DNA from: Pseudosporangium ferrugineum
GTDB taxonomy: Bacteria > Actinomycetota > Actinomycetes > Mycobacteriales > Micromonosporaceae
Reading direction: 5' to 3'
Assembly (NCBI RefSeq): GCF_003002065.1
Contig: NZ_PVZG01000026.1
Coordinates: 1 to 64,000 of the forward strand
DNA: 64,000 nucleotides
Shown here one piece after another: positions 32,041-41,479 of the stretch. A program made the translations under genes and the position numbers. The notes below the pieces were generated by a model. It worked only from the letters and a program-made list of their open reading frames with translations, made no database searches and was not told where the DNA came from. Numbering within the stretch: the first letter of the stretch is position 1; each line of letters begins with the position of its first letter.

Positions 32041-32558
32041 CCGAGCCGCTGACCACCCAGGTGTTCCGGGTCTGGATCAGGACCACCCCGGAGAAGATCT
32101 GGACGGCGATCACCGACCCCGAGTGGACCGTGAAGTACGGGTACGCCGCCCCCGCCTACTTCGAGCTGCGGCCGGGCGGTTCCTACCGCTCCCAGGTCAC
32201 GGAGGAGATGCGGGCGTACGCCAAGGAGAGCGGCTTCGACCTCCCCGACACGATCGTCGACGGCGAGGTGCTCGAGGCCGATCCGCCGCGGCTGCTCAAG
32301 CAGACCTGGCGGATGCTGATGGACCCGACCACCGCGGCCGAGCCGTTCACGACGCTGACGTACCTGATCGAGGAGCTGAAGTCCCAGCCGGGCGTCTGCC
32401 GCCTGACCATCACCCACGAGCTGACGGGCGCCCCCGCGACGTCGACGATGGTGGCCGGCTCGCCGCTGGACGAGGCGGGCGGCGGCGGCTGGGCCTGGGT
32501 GCTCAGCGACCTGAAGTCCCTGCTGGAGACCGGCACCTCGATGAGCGGCCAGGGCTGA
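32037..32558 (+). CDS. SRPBCC (AHSA1-like) domain protein
   Basis: A 173-residue protein with the AHSA1/SRPBCC pattern: IRTTPEKIWTAITDPEWTVK, YFELRPGGSYRSQV, and the C-terminal amphipathic helix GGGWAWVLSDLKSLLETG lining the ligand cavity. Translationally coupled to the ArsR gene (ATGA), a very common pairing in which the regulator senses and the SRPBCC protein binds or converts a small hydrophobic compound. Ligand unknown. Confidence 0.9.
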   Translation: MTEPLTTQVFRVWIRTTPEKIWTAITDPEWTVKYGYAAPAYFELRPGGSYRSQVTEEMRAYAKESGFDLPDTIVDGEVLEADPPRLLKQTWRMLMDPTTAAEPFTTLTYLIEELKSQPGVCRLTITHELTGAPATSTMVAGSPLDEAGGGGWAWVLSDLKSLLETGTSMSGQG

Positions 32559-32562
32559 CCGC

Positions 32563-32596
32563 CCCGCCGGCCCGGCTTTCCGGCCGGGCCGGCGGG
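32563..32596. terminator. Bidirectional hairpin between convergent genes
   Basis: A 14-bp perfect stem: CCCGCCGGCCCGGC at 32563-32576 and its complement at 32583-32596, with a 6-base loop (TTTCCG). It lies between the SRPBCC stop (32558) and the stop of the minus-strand membrane gene (32601). Confidence 0.8.
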
Positions 32597-32600
32597 TGGG

Positions 32601-33488
32601 TCAGCGGAAGAGGTCGACCACCCAGTTGACGGCCGTCATGACCCACTCCGTCTGGCGGAGGTGGGCGATGCCGACGCCGACCAGGAAGATGCCGGCGACG
32701 ATGTGGGAGCCCTTCGCCGTGCGGCGTTCGCGGTGGAGCTGGCGTTCCAGGACCAGGCGTCCGACGAGCCGGGACAGGGCGAAGACGCCGCCCGCCACCG
32801 CGACCGAGACGATGAAGACCACGATCGGGGCGGTCAGGTCGCCGTCGCTCGAGATGGCCCAGATGCCCCAGCAGACGAAGGCGAAGAGCAGGCCGGCGAA
32901 GCTCCACTCGCCGCCGCGGCGGAGCTGGGCGAGGTGCCAGGCCAGGGGGCGGCGCTCGCTGGGCGCCCCGGCGCCGGGCCAGCCCGTGCCGGTGGGCTCG
33001 TGCTCGGCCACGAACTGCTGCTGCGGCTGCGGGCGCGGGTTGACCGCGGCACGACCGCTGGAGAACGGCGACGGCGGCGGCGCGGGACTCGCGGCACCCT
33101 GACCCGGCGGGACGGCCCGGGTCGGATCCGGCTGCGACGCCCGTGCGTCCTCACCCGGCGGAACAGCCCGCGTCGCGTCGTACTGCGGCGAGCGGCCCGG
33201 CGTGGCGGCCCGGGTCGCGTCGTGCTGCGGCGGACGGCCAGGCGTGGCGGTCCGGGTCGCGTCGGGCTGCGGCGGGTGGCCGGGGGCGACGCGGATGGCG
33301 TCGTACTGCGGCGGGCGGCCCGGGGTGGCGGCGCGGGTGGCGTCGTAGCGGCGGGTCGGGTCCGGGTGCTGGCCGGGCCCGTTGCCCGGGGCGCGGCGCG
33401 GCGGCATGTCCGTCGTGGGCGGATCGGCCCAGGGATCCTGCGGCGGCATGTCGAGCGTCCGCTCGGGCCACTGCGGTTGCTCTGGCAT
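32601..33488 (-). CDS. Repeat-containing membrane protein, unknown function
   Basis: A 295-residue protein from ATG 33488 (MPEQPQWPERTLDMPPQDPW) with GGAGG 6 nt upstream. Residues 40-130 are disordered and contain four or five imperfect units of about 14 residues (DATRAATPGRPPQY, DATRTATPGRPPQH). The C-terminal third has three hydrophobic segments (FAGLLFAFVCWGIWAI, APIVVFIVSVAVAGGVFALS and SHIVAGIFLVGVGIAHL). The disordered head is probably cytosolic. No enzymatic motif. It diverges from the Eis-like gene. Confidence 0.75.
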   Translation of the reverse strand: MPEQPQWPERTLDMPPQDPWADPPTTDMPPRRAPGNGPGQHPDPTRRYDATRAATPGRPPQYDAIRVAPGHPPQPDATRTATPGRPPQHDATRAATPGRSPQYDATRAVPPGEDARASQPDPTRAVPPGQGAASPAPPPSPFSSGRAAVNPRPQPQQQFVAEHEPTGTGWPGAGAPSERRPLAWHLAQLRRGGEWSFAGLLFAFVCWGIWAISSDGDLTAPIVVFIVSVAVAGGVFALSRLVGRLVLERQLHRERRTAKGSHIVAGIFLVGVGIAHLRQTEWVMTAVNWVVDLFR

Positions 33489-33587
33489 CGTTCCCCTCCC
33501 CCGGTACGGCCGGTTGCCGCCCTGCATCGAGAGTAACGAGCCGACAAATAGCTCGCCGACGCGCGCGCCGTCCGTTACACAAACAGC

Positions 33588-34829
33588 ATGGACCGGAGCG
33601 AGATACCGATCAGGGCCGGCACGGCGGACGACTGGGCGTCGGTCTCCGGTCTGCTGAGCCACGTCTTCCACCACACGATGTCGGCCGAGGAACGCGACGT
33701 CGAGGGCTCGGTGTTCGAGCCGGAACGGGCCCTGGTCGCCGACGACGCCGGCACCGTCGTCGGCCACGCCGCGGCGTACACGAGGGAATTGACCGTGCCC
33801 GGCGCCGTCCTGCCGGCCGCGCACGTCACCCAGGTCGGCGTCCTGCCGACCCACCGCCGGCGCGGGCTGCTGACCCGGATGATGCACCGCCAGCTGCGCG
33901 AGATCGCGGCCGCCGGCCGCGAGCCGATCGCCGTCCTCTGGGCGAGCGAGACCAAGATCTACCCCCGATTCGGGTACGGGCCGGCGGCGCAGCGGCTGCG
34001 GATGAGCGTGATGACGCGCGAGGTCAGGCTGCCCGGCGGCCCCGCGCCGGCCCCCGGAAGCCGGCTGCGGATGGTCGACCCGCTCGAGGCGATTCCCGAG
34101 CTGAGCAAGGTGTACGAGCAACTGCGCGCCACCCGCACCGGCTGGTCGAGCCGGGACGAGCGATGGTGGCGTTTTGTCCTGTCCGACCTCGAATCGCTGC
34201 GCGAAGGGGCAACCGCCCAGTACGCCGTGGTGCACGAGACCGCCGACGGCCCCACGGGCTACGCGGTGTGGCGGGTGAAGGGCGAATGGAACGAGCACGG
34301 CCCCGACGCCGAGGTACGCGTCCGCGAGGTGGTCGCCGCCGACCCGGAGGCGTACCGGGCGCTGTGGCACTTCGTGCTCTCCATCGACCTCGCGCGCAAG
34401 GCGGATGTGTCCTTCGCCACCCTCGACGAGCCGCTGCAGTACCTCGTCGACGAGCCACGCCGGCTCGGCACCACCCTGGCGGACGGGCTGTGGATCCGCA
34501 TCGTCGACCTGCCCCGGGCCCTGGCGGCCCGCGAGTACGCGGCGCCGGTCGACGTGGTGTTCGACGTGGCGGATCCGCTGCTCGACCGCAACACCGGGCG
34601 CTGGCGGCTCACCGCCGACGCTTCCGGTAAGGCGACGTGTACGCGTACCGAAGATCCCGCGGACCTGGCCTGCACCGTGCTGGAGTTGGGAACGGTCTAT
34701 CTGGGCGCCGTCCCGTTCGCCGCGCTCGGCGCGGCCGGCACGGTCCGGGAGCTGACTCCCGGCGCGTTGCGCGCGGCGACGACGGCGTTCGGATGGCACC
34801 GGATGCCGAACCCGACCGAGGTGTTCTAG
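33588..34829 (+). CDS. Eis-type GNAT N-acetyltransferase
   Basis: A 413-residue protein matching the Eis family. It has an N-terminal GNAT domain with acetyl-CoA motif QVGVLPTHRRRGLLTRMMHR, a second GNAT-like domain, and a C-terminal SCP2-like domain (LLDRNTGRWRLTADA, ADLACTVLELGTVYLGAVPF). It ends in a phenylalanine whose free carboxylate is catalytic in Eis. Mycobacterial Eis acetylates amines, including aminoglycosides; the natural substrate here is unknown. ATG 33588 follows a TTACACA-like -10 by a few bases, so leaderless expression is possible. Confidence 0.92.
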   Translation: MDRSEIPIRAGTADDWASVSGLLSHVFHHTMSAEERDVEGSVFEPERALVADDAGTVVGHAAAYTRELTVPGAVLPAAHVTQVGVLPTHRRRGLLTRMMHRQLREIAAAGREPIAVLWASETKIYPRFGYGPAAQRLRMSVMTREVRLPGGPAPAPGSRLRMVDPLEAIPELSKVYEQLRATRTGWSSRDERWWRFVLSDLESLREGATAQYAVVHETADGPTGYAVWRVKGEWNEHGPDAEVRVREVVAADPEAYRALWHFVLSIDLARKADVSFATLDEPLQYLVDEPRRLGTTLADGLWIRIVDLPRALAAREYAAPVDVVFDVADPLLDRNTGRWRLTADASGKATCTRTEDPADLACTVLELGTVYLGAVPFAALGAAGTVRELTPGALRAATTAFGWHRMPNPTEVF

Positions 34830-34858
34830 GTGGGTGCCGCGGCGGTAGGTTCGGCGGC

Positions 34859-35512
34859 ATGGGCGAAGAACCCGGACGTCGCCGCCGCCGCGTGCGTCCC
34901 TCCCACCCGGCGCCGTCCGCGGCCACGCCGCCGCCCGACCAGGCCACCGACGAGGCCGGCACAGCCGTGACCCCGCCGCCGCCGCGCCAGGACGCCGCTG
35001 AGGCCGGGGCGGCCGTGATTCCGCCCGTCGAGCCGTTCGTGGCGGAGACCTCGCCCGTGCTGGACCCGGAGGAGGCGCCGAAGCCCACGGCGATCCGGCC
35101 CGGTCCCGCGACCGTGCCGACCAAGCCGGCCGCGACCATGCCGACCAAGCCGGCCGCCGCGACCGTGCCGCCCAGACCGGCGGCCACCGCGCCGCCCAGG
35201 CCGGGAAGCGCGCCGCCCGGCGCCCGTCCGGCGGCCTCCGCGAACCCCGGGGCCCGGCCCTCGGCGGCCACGGCGCGGCCGTCCGGGCCCGGGTCGCGGG
35301 CTCCGGGTGCTCGTGGCGGGGGTGAGGAGCCCGGCGAACGCGGGCTGCGCGGGCTCGTCGGCTCGGGATCGTCGCAGGTCAGCGTGACCGCGGCGCTGCG
35401 TGCGCGCGACGCCGCGCGGCCGTCGGAGCAGCAGCTCGCCGACGCCGAGCGTGACCTGACGATCGTCCGCCGCAACTGGGTGCCCCGCGAGGACCTGCCC
35501 CGCGGCCGCTGA
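34859..35512 (+). CDS. Disordered Pro/Ala-rich protein with conserved-looking C terminus
   Basis: A 217-residue protein from ATG 34859. Most of it is low-complexity Pro/Ala/Thr sequence with imperfect repeats (KPAATMPTKPAAATVPPRP). The final 40 residues (ALRARDAARPSEQQLADAER followed by DLTIVRRNWVPRE) look ordered and are likely the functional part. No membrane segment. Possibly a binding peptide on a flexible arm; function unknown. Confidence 0.6.
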   Translation: MGEEPGRRRRRVRPSHPAPSAATPPPDQATDEAGTAVTPPPPRQDAAEAGAAVIPPVEPFVAETSPVLDPEEAPKPTAIRPGPATVPTKPAATMPTKPAAATVPPRPAATAPPRPGSAPPGARPAASANPGARPSAATARPSGPGSRAPGARGGGEEPGERGLRGLVGSGSSQVSVTAALRARDAARPSEQQLADAERDLTIVRRNWVPREDLPRGR

Positions 35513-35535
35513 CCAGCCGCTGACCAGCCGCGCCC

Positions 35536-35716
35536 GGACTCAGGAGGCCGGAAGGACTCAGGAGGCCGGAAGGACTCAGGAGGCCGGAAGGACTCAGGAG
35601 GCCGGAAGGACTCAGGAGGCCGGAAGGACTCAGGAGGCCGGAAGGACTCAGGAGGCCGGAAGGACTCAGGAGGCCGGAAGGACTCAGGAGGCCGGAAGGA
35701 CTCAGGAGGCCGGAAG
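35536..35716. repeat. 18-bp tandem repeat, about ten units, at the rpiB 3' end
   Basis: The unit GGACTCAGGAGGCCGGAA is repeated almost perfectly about ten times. The last unit overlaps the rpiB stop codon. In the rpiB frame every unit contains a TGA preceded by codons for Pro-Ala-Ser, that is, repeated copies of the gene's own end. Confidence 0.93.
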
Positions 35717-36175
35717 CTCCGGGAGCTCGCGGGTGCGCTCGTACGAGGCGAGCTGGCCGATCCGGCGGGCGTGCCGCTCGTCGCCCGAGAACGATGTGGT
35801 CAGGAACGCCTCCGCCATCGCCGACGCCTCGTCCAGGGTGTGCTGGCGGGCCCCGAGCGCGAGGACGTTGGCGTCGTTGTGCTGGCGGGCGAGCTGGGCG
35901 ATCTCGACCTTCCACGACAGCGCCGAGCGGACCCCGGCGATCTTGTTGGCGGCGATCTGCTCGCCGTTGCCGGAACCGCCGATGACGATGCCCAGGCTGC
36001 CCTCGTCGGCGACCACCTTCGCGCCCGTGTTCAGGCAGAAGGCCGGGTAGTCGTCCTCCGGGTCGAAGACGTGCGGCCCGACGTCGACGACTTCGTACCC
36101 CTGCTTCGCCAGGTAGTTGACGAGGTGGCTCTTCAGCTCGTAGCCGGCGTGGTCGGAACCCAGGTAGACGCGCAT
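35702..36175 (-). CDS. rpiB: Ribose-5-phosphate isomerase B
   Basis: A 157-residue cytosolic isomerase interconverting ribose-5-phosphate and ribulose-5-phosphate in the pentose phosphate pathway. RpiB motifs are visible: MRVYLGSDHAGYELK (phosphate and ring-opening residues), DVGPHVFDPEDDYP, VIGGSGNGEQIAANK and the ALGARQHTLDEA region. It has the actinobacterial type of active site, with no catalytic Cys in the CGTG position (here GSGNG). Its stop lies inside the first unit of an 18-bp tandem repeat. Confidence 0.95.
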   Translation of the reverse strand: MRVYLGSDHAGYELKSHLVNYLAKQGYEVVDVGPHVFDPEDDYPAFCLNTGAKVVADEGSLGIVIGGSGNGEQIAANKIAGVRSALSWKVEIAQLARQHNDANVLALGARQHTLDEASAMAEAFLTTSFSGDERHARRIGQLASYERTRELPELPAS

Positions 36176-36198
36176 GACCGCAGTCTGTCAAACGCCGT

Positions 36199-37119
36199 TC
36201 AGAACGTCAGCGCGGCCCGCAGGCTCACCGCGATCTGGTCGGCGGCGGCCCGCGCCGCGTCGAAGAGGGCCAGCTTGCGGGCGAAGCCGTGGTTGACCCC
36301 GGCGTAGCGGACGTGCACGACCGGCACACCCGCCGTGACCAGCGCGTCCGCGTAGTCGGCGCCCTCGTCGCGCAGGACGTCGTACTCGGCCGTGATGATC
36401 AGGGTGGGCGGCATGCCGGCGAGGTCCTCGACGGCGAGCGGCGCCACGTCGGGGCCGAAACGGTCGGCCGGCGACGGCACGTACGTCTCCCAGGCGAGTT
36501 TCATCGACGCGCGGTCGAGGCCGTAGCCGCCGACCTCGTCGTACGACTCGGAGGCGGTCATCGGGTCGATCGCCGGGTAGATCAGCACCTGGTAGTCGAG
36601 CGGGGTGGCCGCGTCCCGCTGACGACGGGCGGCCACGGTGGCGAGCTGCCCGCCCGCGCTGTCGCCGCCGATCGCCAGCCGGTACGGGTCGACGCCGAGC
36701 CCGGCTCCCTCCTTGCGGACCCAGCCGAGCACCGTCTCCACGTCGTCGAGCGCCGCCGGGAAGACGTGCTCGGGGGCGAGCCGGTAGCCGACCGAGAGCA
36801 CCGCGCAGCCCGAACGGTCGGCGATGCGGCGGCACAGCCGGTCGAAGGTCTCCACGCTGCCGTAGCACCAGCCGCCGCCGTGGACGTACACGAGGACGGG
36901 TGCGCCGGTGCGGGTCGCGTACAGGCGGCAGGGCACGCCGTCCGCGTCGACGTCGACCACCACGGGCAGCGGGATCGCCGGGCCGCACTCGGCCTCGTTC
37001 GACTCCTCCATCGCCCGCCGCGCGTGCTGGAGGCGCTCGTACGGGTCGGCGGCGAGGGCCTCGGCCGGCGGGCGCCGCCGGATGGCCAGCGAAGCGTGCA
37101 CCTGGGGGTGGACAGCCAT
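36199..37119 (-). CDS. Alpha/beta hydrolase of the HSL (esterase/lipase) family
   Basis: A 306-residue esterase-like enzyme. It shows the oxyanion-hole motif HGGGW (VYVHGGGWCYGS), the nucleophile elbow GDSAGG, the acidic residue in ITAEYDVLRDEG and His in YAGVNHGFARK, in the canonical order of hormone-sensitive-lipase-like enzymes. Cytosolic, no signal peptide. The stop of the DUF1015 gene is directly adjacent (37120), so the pair is probably cotranscribed. Substrate unknown. Confidence 0.93.
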   Translation of the reverse strand: MAVHPQVHASLAIRRRPPAEALAADPYERLQHARRAMEESNEAECGPAIPLPVVVDVDADGVPCRLYATRTGAPVLVYVHGGGWCYGSVETFDRLCRRIADRSGCAVLSVGYRLAPEHVFPAALDDVETVLGWVRKEGAGLGVDPYRLAIGGDSAGGQLATVAARRQRDAATPLDYQVLIYPAIDPMTASESYDEVGGYGLDRASMKLAWETYVPSPADRFGPDVAPLAVEDLAGMPPTLIITAEYDVLRDEGADYADALVTAGVPVVHVRYAGVNHGFARKLALFDAARAAADQIAVSLRAALTF

Positions 37120-38310
37120 CTAATCGAGCTGGGCCAGGACCAGGCCGCCGCGGGCCTTGGGGGTGAACCAGGTGCTCTTGCGGGGGAGCTTCTGCCGGGC
37201 CAGGTTGACCGCCACGAAGTCGTCCACGGTCACCGGCGCGATCAGCACCGCCAGCTCGGCGCGGCCCGCGTCGACCTCGCCGCGCAGCCACTCGGCCGGG
37301 TAGTCGCCGCCCACGTACGAGATGCGCTTGTCGCCCGGGTCGAGGCCGAGGGCGTCCCGCAGGAGCACCCGTTCGACCAGCGCGTGGTCGAGGTTGTCGA
37401 CGGAGGTGGCACCCTCGGCCGGCGGCAGGACGACGGTGTACGAGGTGCTCCGGGCGTACAGCTCGATCGTGCCCTTGGCCGGGATCGCCGCGGGCCGCGG
37501 CAGCTCCTCGACCCGCGCGCCGGCCGCGACGAGCTGGGCGACCAGGTCCTCGACCGGGAGTTCGGCGACGAGCCGGTTGTAGGGCTGGATGGCGACCGAC
37601 GCGGGCGTGGTCACGACGGCCAGGAAGCGCGGCAGGCCGCCGGTCTGCGCGGCGAGGCTGCGGTGGTTGCCGTCGGCGACGACCAGCTCACCCCCGCCGG
37701 CGAGCGCGGTCAGCTCGTCCTGCAGCGGTCCCGCGGGCACGATCCAGATGGCGTGGGTACGCCCGCTCTGGTCCAGGTCGGTGGCGGCCGGCGCGCCGGC
37801 GGCCTCGGTGGCGGCGGCCAGCGCGGCGTGCAGCTCGTCGCCCTTGCCGGTCTGGAGCAGCAGGACCGGCGAGAGGAGGGTCTGCAGGGTCTCGGCGAGC
37901 GCGACCCGCTCGCGGACCTTGGCGATGAACACGTCCTCGTTGCGGATCACCAGTCCCGGCTCGTCGGCGCTGGTGGAGATCTGGTCGGTGTCGACCAGGG
38001 CCCAGAGACCGTACGCGGCCGGCTCCCCCGGAGCGCTGATCCGGTAGAGCACGACCACCTGCTCGGCGGGCGTGTAGCTGCCGTCCGCCTTCTCCTCGGC
38101 GAGCCGCGCGGCGGCGTCGGGCAGGCAGTCGAGGAAGGACCGGCCCACCGACCCCGGCGCCCGGTGGGGCATCTCGATGGCCAGCGCGCTGTGCGGGTTC
38201 GCGGCGATGATCGCGGTGATCTCCGCGTCGTCCGCGAACTCGTCGTAGTTCTGCGCGCCGGTGCCGCCAGTGGTGATCCAGGCCCGGCTGATCGGGTGCA
38301 CGACCGTCAT
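37120..38310 (-). CDS. DUF1015 family protein (SerK-like)
   Basis: A 396-residue protein that starts MTVVHPISRAWITTGG and contains VVADGNHRSLAAQ, the ADGHHR-type motif of DUF1015, a family related to ParB/sulfiredoxin folds and including an archaeal free-serine kinase. Other typical segments are YGLWALVDTDQIS and VERVLLRDALGLDPGDKRIS. In this copy the motif is DGNHR rather than DGHHR. The biochemical role in bacteria is not settled. ATG 38310; no strong ribosome site. Confidence 0.85.
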   Translation of the reverse strand: MTVVHPISRAWITTGGTGAQNYDEFADDAEITAIIAANPHSALAIEMPHRAPGSVGRSFLDCLPDAAARLAEEKADGSYTPAEQVVVLYRISAPGEPAAYGLWALVDTDQISTSADEPGLVIRNEDVFIAKVRERVALAETLQTLLSPVLLLQTGKGDELHAALAAATEAAGAPAATDLDQSGRTHAIWIVPAGPLQDELTALAGGGELVVADGNHRSLAAQTGGLPRFLAVVTTPASVAIQPYNRLVAELPVEDLVAQLVAAGARVEELPRPAAIPAKGTIELYARSTSYTVVLPPAEGATSVDNLDHALVERVLLRDALGLDPGDKRISYVGGDYPAEWLRGEVDAGRAELAVLIAPVTVDDFVAVNLARQKLPRKSTWFTPKARGGLVLAQLD

Positions 38311-38371
38311 GACCGCGAACCTACCGAGCGGCCCCGGGCCGCCGCGGACGGGGCCCGGGCCGTCCCAGCCT

Positions 38372-38614
38372 TCAGGTGGCGCGCCGGGGCTGCCGGTACG
38401 CGGGCCCCGACGGCATGTTCCCCCGGAAGCGGGCCTCCCGCGCTCGCCGCCGCTGCTGCGCGTCCCCGTACGGCCCGGCCACCGGTAACGCCGAGACCGT
38501 GACCGGCGGCGCGACCATGGCGGCCAGCTCCGCGGGCAGGTTCGGGCAGACGCTCTCCCAGGCGCCCCGGTGCACCGCGATGGTGCTGGTGGCGACGCTG
38601 TCTGACTCGGCCAT
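38372..38614 (-). CDS. Small hypothetical protein
   Basis: An 80-residue protein from ATG 38614 (MAESDSVATSTIAVHRGAWE). The middle contains VCPNLPAELAAMVAPPVTVS and the C terminus is basic (QQRRRAREARFRGN). No membrane segment. It lies 60 bp upstream of the DUF1015 gene on the same strand and diverges from pepN. Function unknown. Confidence 0.55.
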   Translation of the reverse strand: MAESDSVATSTIAVHRGAWESVCPNLPAELAAMVAPPVTVSALPVAGPYGDAQQRRRAREARFRGNMPSGPAYRQPRRAT

Positions 38615-38805
38615 CGGCAGCCTCCGGTCAAGGTGACGGTTCTCACCCTTACCAACGACCGGCGGAGGCCTTACGTGATGATTTTCGCGCAATCCCGGCG
38701 GCCGTTCTTCCCGTCCCGCACGGGCCCGGACGCACCGCATAGGCTTGGCGTGGAAAGCTCGAGGCGGGGGCGACGCCGCCCTCGCCAGCGTGGAGGAGAG
38801 TGATC

Positions 38806-41361
38806 GTGGCCGGAGTTCGTAACCTGACCCAGGTGGAGGCCGCCGAGCGGGCCCGCCTGCTCGAGGTGACGGGGTACGACATCGCCCTGGATCTGACCGA
38901 CGGGGCCGGCAACCCGGGCGACGGCACGTTCCGGACGGTCACCGAGGTCACGTTCCGCTGCACCGAGCCGGGTGCGGAGACGTTCATCGAGGTCGCGGCC
39001 GCTTCCGTACGCTCTGCCGTGCTCAACGGCGCGCCCGTCGACACCTCGGCGTGGTCGGCGGAGAAGGGTCTGACGCTCCCCGGGCTCGCCGCCGAGAACA
39101 CCCTCGTGGTCGACGCCGACTACTACTACTCCGCGAGCGGCCAGGGTCTGCAGCGCAGCGAGGACCCGGTCGACAAGGAGGTCTACCTCTACAGCCAGTT
39201 CGAGACGGCGGACGCCCAGCGCGTGTACGCGGCGTTCGACCAGCCCGACCTCAAGAGCGTCTACACGTGGCACGCCACGGTCCCGGCGCACTGGAAGGTC
39301 GTCTCGAACTCGCCGGTGGCGAGCACCGAGCCGGCCGGGGCGGGCGCCAAGACGGTCCACTTCGAGACGTCGGCGCGGATGAGCACGTACATCACGGCGC
39401 TGTGCGCGGGGCCGTACCACGAGGTGCGCGACAGCCACGACGGCATCGACCTGGGTGTCTACTGCCGGGCTTCGATGGCACGCTACCTCGACGCCGACGA
39501 CCTGTTCCTGATCACCAAGCAGGGCTTCGACTTCTTCCACGAGCAGTTCGGCGTGCGCTACCCGCTGCCGAAGTACGACCAGTTGTGGGTGCCCGACTTC
39601 AACGCCGGCGCGATGGAGAACTTCGGCTGCGTCACGCACGCCGAGGCGCGCTACATCTTCCGGTCGCAGGTCACCGACTTCGAGTACGAGCAGCGCGCCA
39701 ACACGATCCTGCACGAGCTGGCGCACATGTGGTTCGGCGACCTGGTCACCATGCGCTGGTGGAACGACCTGTGGCTGAACGAGTCGTTCGCCGAGTGGGC
39801 GAGCCACTGGTGCAGCACCAACGCCACCCGCTTCAGCGACGCGTGGTCGACGTTCCTGTCCGTGCGCAAGACCTGGGGCTACCGCCAGGACCAGCTCTCC
39901 TCGACCCACCCGGTCTACTGCGAGATGCCGGACCTCGAGGCGGTCGAGGTCAACTTCGACGGCATCACGTACGCGAAGGGCGCGAGCGTCATCAAGCAGC
40001 TCGTCGCGTACGTCGGGCTGGAGTCGTTCCGGGCCGGGCTGCGCGCGTACTTCCAGCGGCACGCGTGGGGCAACGCCACCTTCGACGACCTGCTCACCGA
40101 GCTGGAGACCGCGTCGGGGCGGGAGCTGCGCAAGTTCGCCGCGCAGTGGCTCGAGACCGCGCAGGTCAACACGCTGCGGCCGGTGGTCACGATCGGCGCG
40201 GACGGCACGTACGAGAGCGTGGTCGTGAAGCAGGAGGCACCGGCCGCCTACCCGACGCTGCGCACGCACCGCGTCGGCGTGGGCCTCTACGACGTCGACG
40301 GCGACCGGCTGGTCCGCCGCGACCGCCTCGAGCTGGACGTGACCGGCGAGGAGACCGCGATCGCCGCGCTGGCCGGGCAGCGCGCCGCGGATGTGCTGCT
40401 GGTCAACGACGACGACCTCACGTACGCGAAGCTGCGCCTCGACGAGCGTTCGATGGCGACCGTCGTCCGTCACATCGACGGCTTCGAGTCGTCGCTGCCG
40501 CGCGCGCTGAGCTGGGCGGCGGCCTGGGACATGGTCCGCGACGCCGAGCTGGCCGCCCGCGACTACGTGGCGCTGGTGAGCACGGGCCTGCCCAAGGAAC
40601 GCGACATCAACCTGACCACGGCGACGCTGCGGCAGGCGACGACCACCCTGACCATGTACGCCGACCCGGCATGGGCGCCGACCGGCTGGGCGCAGCTCGC
40701 CGACACGGCCCGCGGGGCCCTCGCGGCGGCCGAGCCCGGCAGCGGGTTCCAGCTCGCCTGGGCCCGCGCCTTCATGGGTGCCGCGCGCAGCCCCGAGGAC
40801 CTCGCGACCCTGCGCGGCTGGCTCAAGGGCACCGGCGTGCCGGCGGGCCTGACGGTCGACACCGAGCTGCGCTGGTCGCTGCTGGAGGTGCTGGCGTCCC
40901 GGGGCGCGGCGACCGACGAGGAGATCGGCGCCGAGCTCGACTCCGACCGCACCGCCAGCGGCGAGCGGGAGGCGGCCATCGCCCGCGCGCTGCTGCCCAC
41001 GCCGGAGAACAAGGCGGCGGTCTGGGCGCGGCTCACCGGCGGCGAGAAGCTCCCCAACTGGCTCAACCGGTCGCTGCTCCAGGGCTTCCAGTCGTCGACG
41101 CAGGTCGCGCTCACCGCGCCGTACGCGTCGAAGTACTTCGAGGTCGTGGACGAGGTGTGGGCCCGCTCGGACAGCGAGCCGGCGCAGGAGTTCGTGATGT
41201 CCGCCTACCCGGCGTACCAGGTGAGCGAGGAGACGGTGGCGCTGACCGACGCCTGGCTCGCCGCCGAGGGCCACTCCCCCTCGCTGCGCCGGCTGGTGGC
41301 CGAGGGCCGCGACGGCGTCGTGCGGGCGCTGAAGGCGCGCGCGAAGGATGCCTCGGCCTGA
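38806..41361 (+). CDS. pepN: Aminopeptidase N (M1 metallopeptidase)
   Basis: An 851-residue zinc aminopeptidase of the actinobacterial PepN type, which removes N-terminal residues from peptides in the cytosol. The exopeptidase motif GAMEN is in FNAGAMENFGC. The zinc site HExxH-x18-E is visible as HELAHMWFGD with the downstream Glu in NESFAEW. The ERAP1-like helical C-terminal domain follows from about residue 520. GTG 38806 is preferred over GTG 38800 because GGAGGA then has an 8-nt spacing. Confidence 0.97.
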   Translation: MAGVRNLTQVEAAERARLLEVTGYDIALDLTDGAGNPGDGTFRTVTEVTFRCTEPGAETFIEVAAASVRSAVLNGAPVDTSAWSAEKGLTLPGLAAENTLVVDADYYYSASGQGLQRSEDPVDKEVYLYSQFETADAQRVYAAFDQPDLKSVYTWHATVPAHWKVVSNSPVASTEPAGAGAKTVHFETSARMSTYITALCAGPYHEVRDSHDGIDLGVYCRASMARYLDADDLFLITKQGFDFFHEQFGVRYPLPKYDQLWVPDFNAGAMENFGCVTHAEARYIFRSQVTDFEYEQRANTILHELAHMWFGDLVTMRWWNDLWLNESFAEWASHWCSTNATRFSDAWSTFLSVRKTWGYRQDQLSSTHPVYCEMPDLEAVEVNFDGITYAKGASVIKQLVAYVGLESFRAGLRAYFQRHAWGNATFDDLLTELETASGRELRKFAAQWLETAQVNTLRPVVTIGADGTYESVVVKQEAPAAYPTLRTHRVGVGLYDVDGDRLVRRDRLELDVTGEETAIAALAGQRAADVLLVNDDDLTYAKLRLDERSMATVVRHIDGFESSLPRALSWAAAWDMVRDAELAARDYVALVSTGLPKERDINLTTATLRQATTTLTMYADPAWAPTGWAQLADTARGALAAAEPGSGFQLAWARAFMGAARSPEDLATLRGWLKGTGVPAGLTVDTELRWSLLEVLASRGAATDEEIGAELDSDRTASGEREAAIARALLPTPENKAAVWARLTGGEKLPNWLNRSLLQGFQSSTQVALTAPYASKYFEVVDEVWARSDSEPAQEFVMSAYPAYQVSEETVALTDAWLAAEGHSPSLRRLVAEGRDGVVRALKARAKDASA

Positions 41362-41479
41362 CCGTGATCGCGGGCCGCGAGGACTTCCTTGCGGCCCGCG
41401 ATACTTTCGGCGGGGAAACCCACCAGAAACAACCCTCCGTTAGTACGCTGGCACTCCCGGCGACGGAGGTGGTGCGGTC

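Noticed and set aside
35536..35716. Possible CRISPR array
   Set aside because: The 18-bp units are directly adjacent, without unique spacers, and there are no cas genes. The same holds for the 66-bp repeats at 25707.
35379..36191. Minus-strand frame with SGLLSP repeats overlapping rpiB
   Set aside because: It is out of frame with rpiB, covers the tandem repeat and has no independent coding support.
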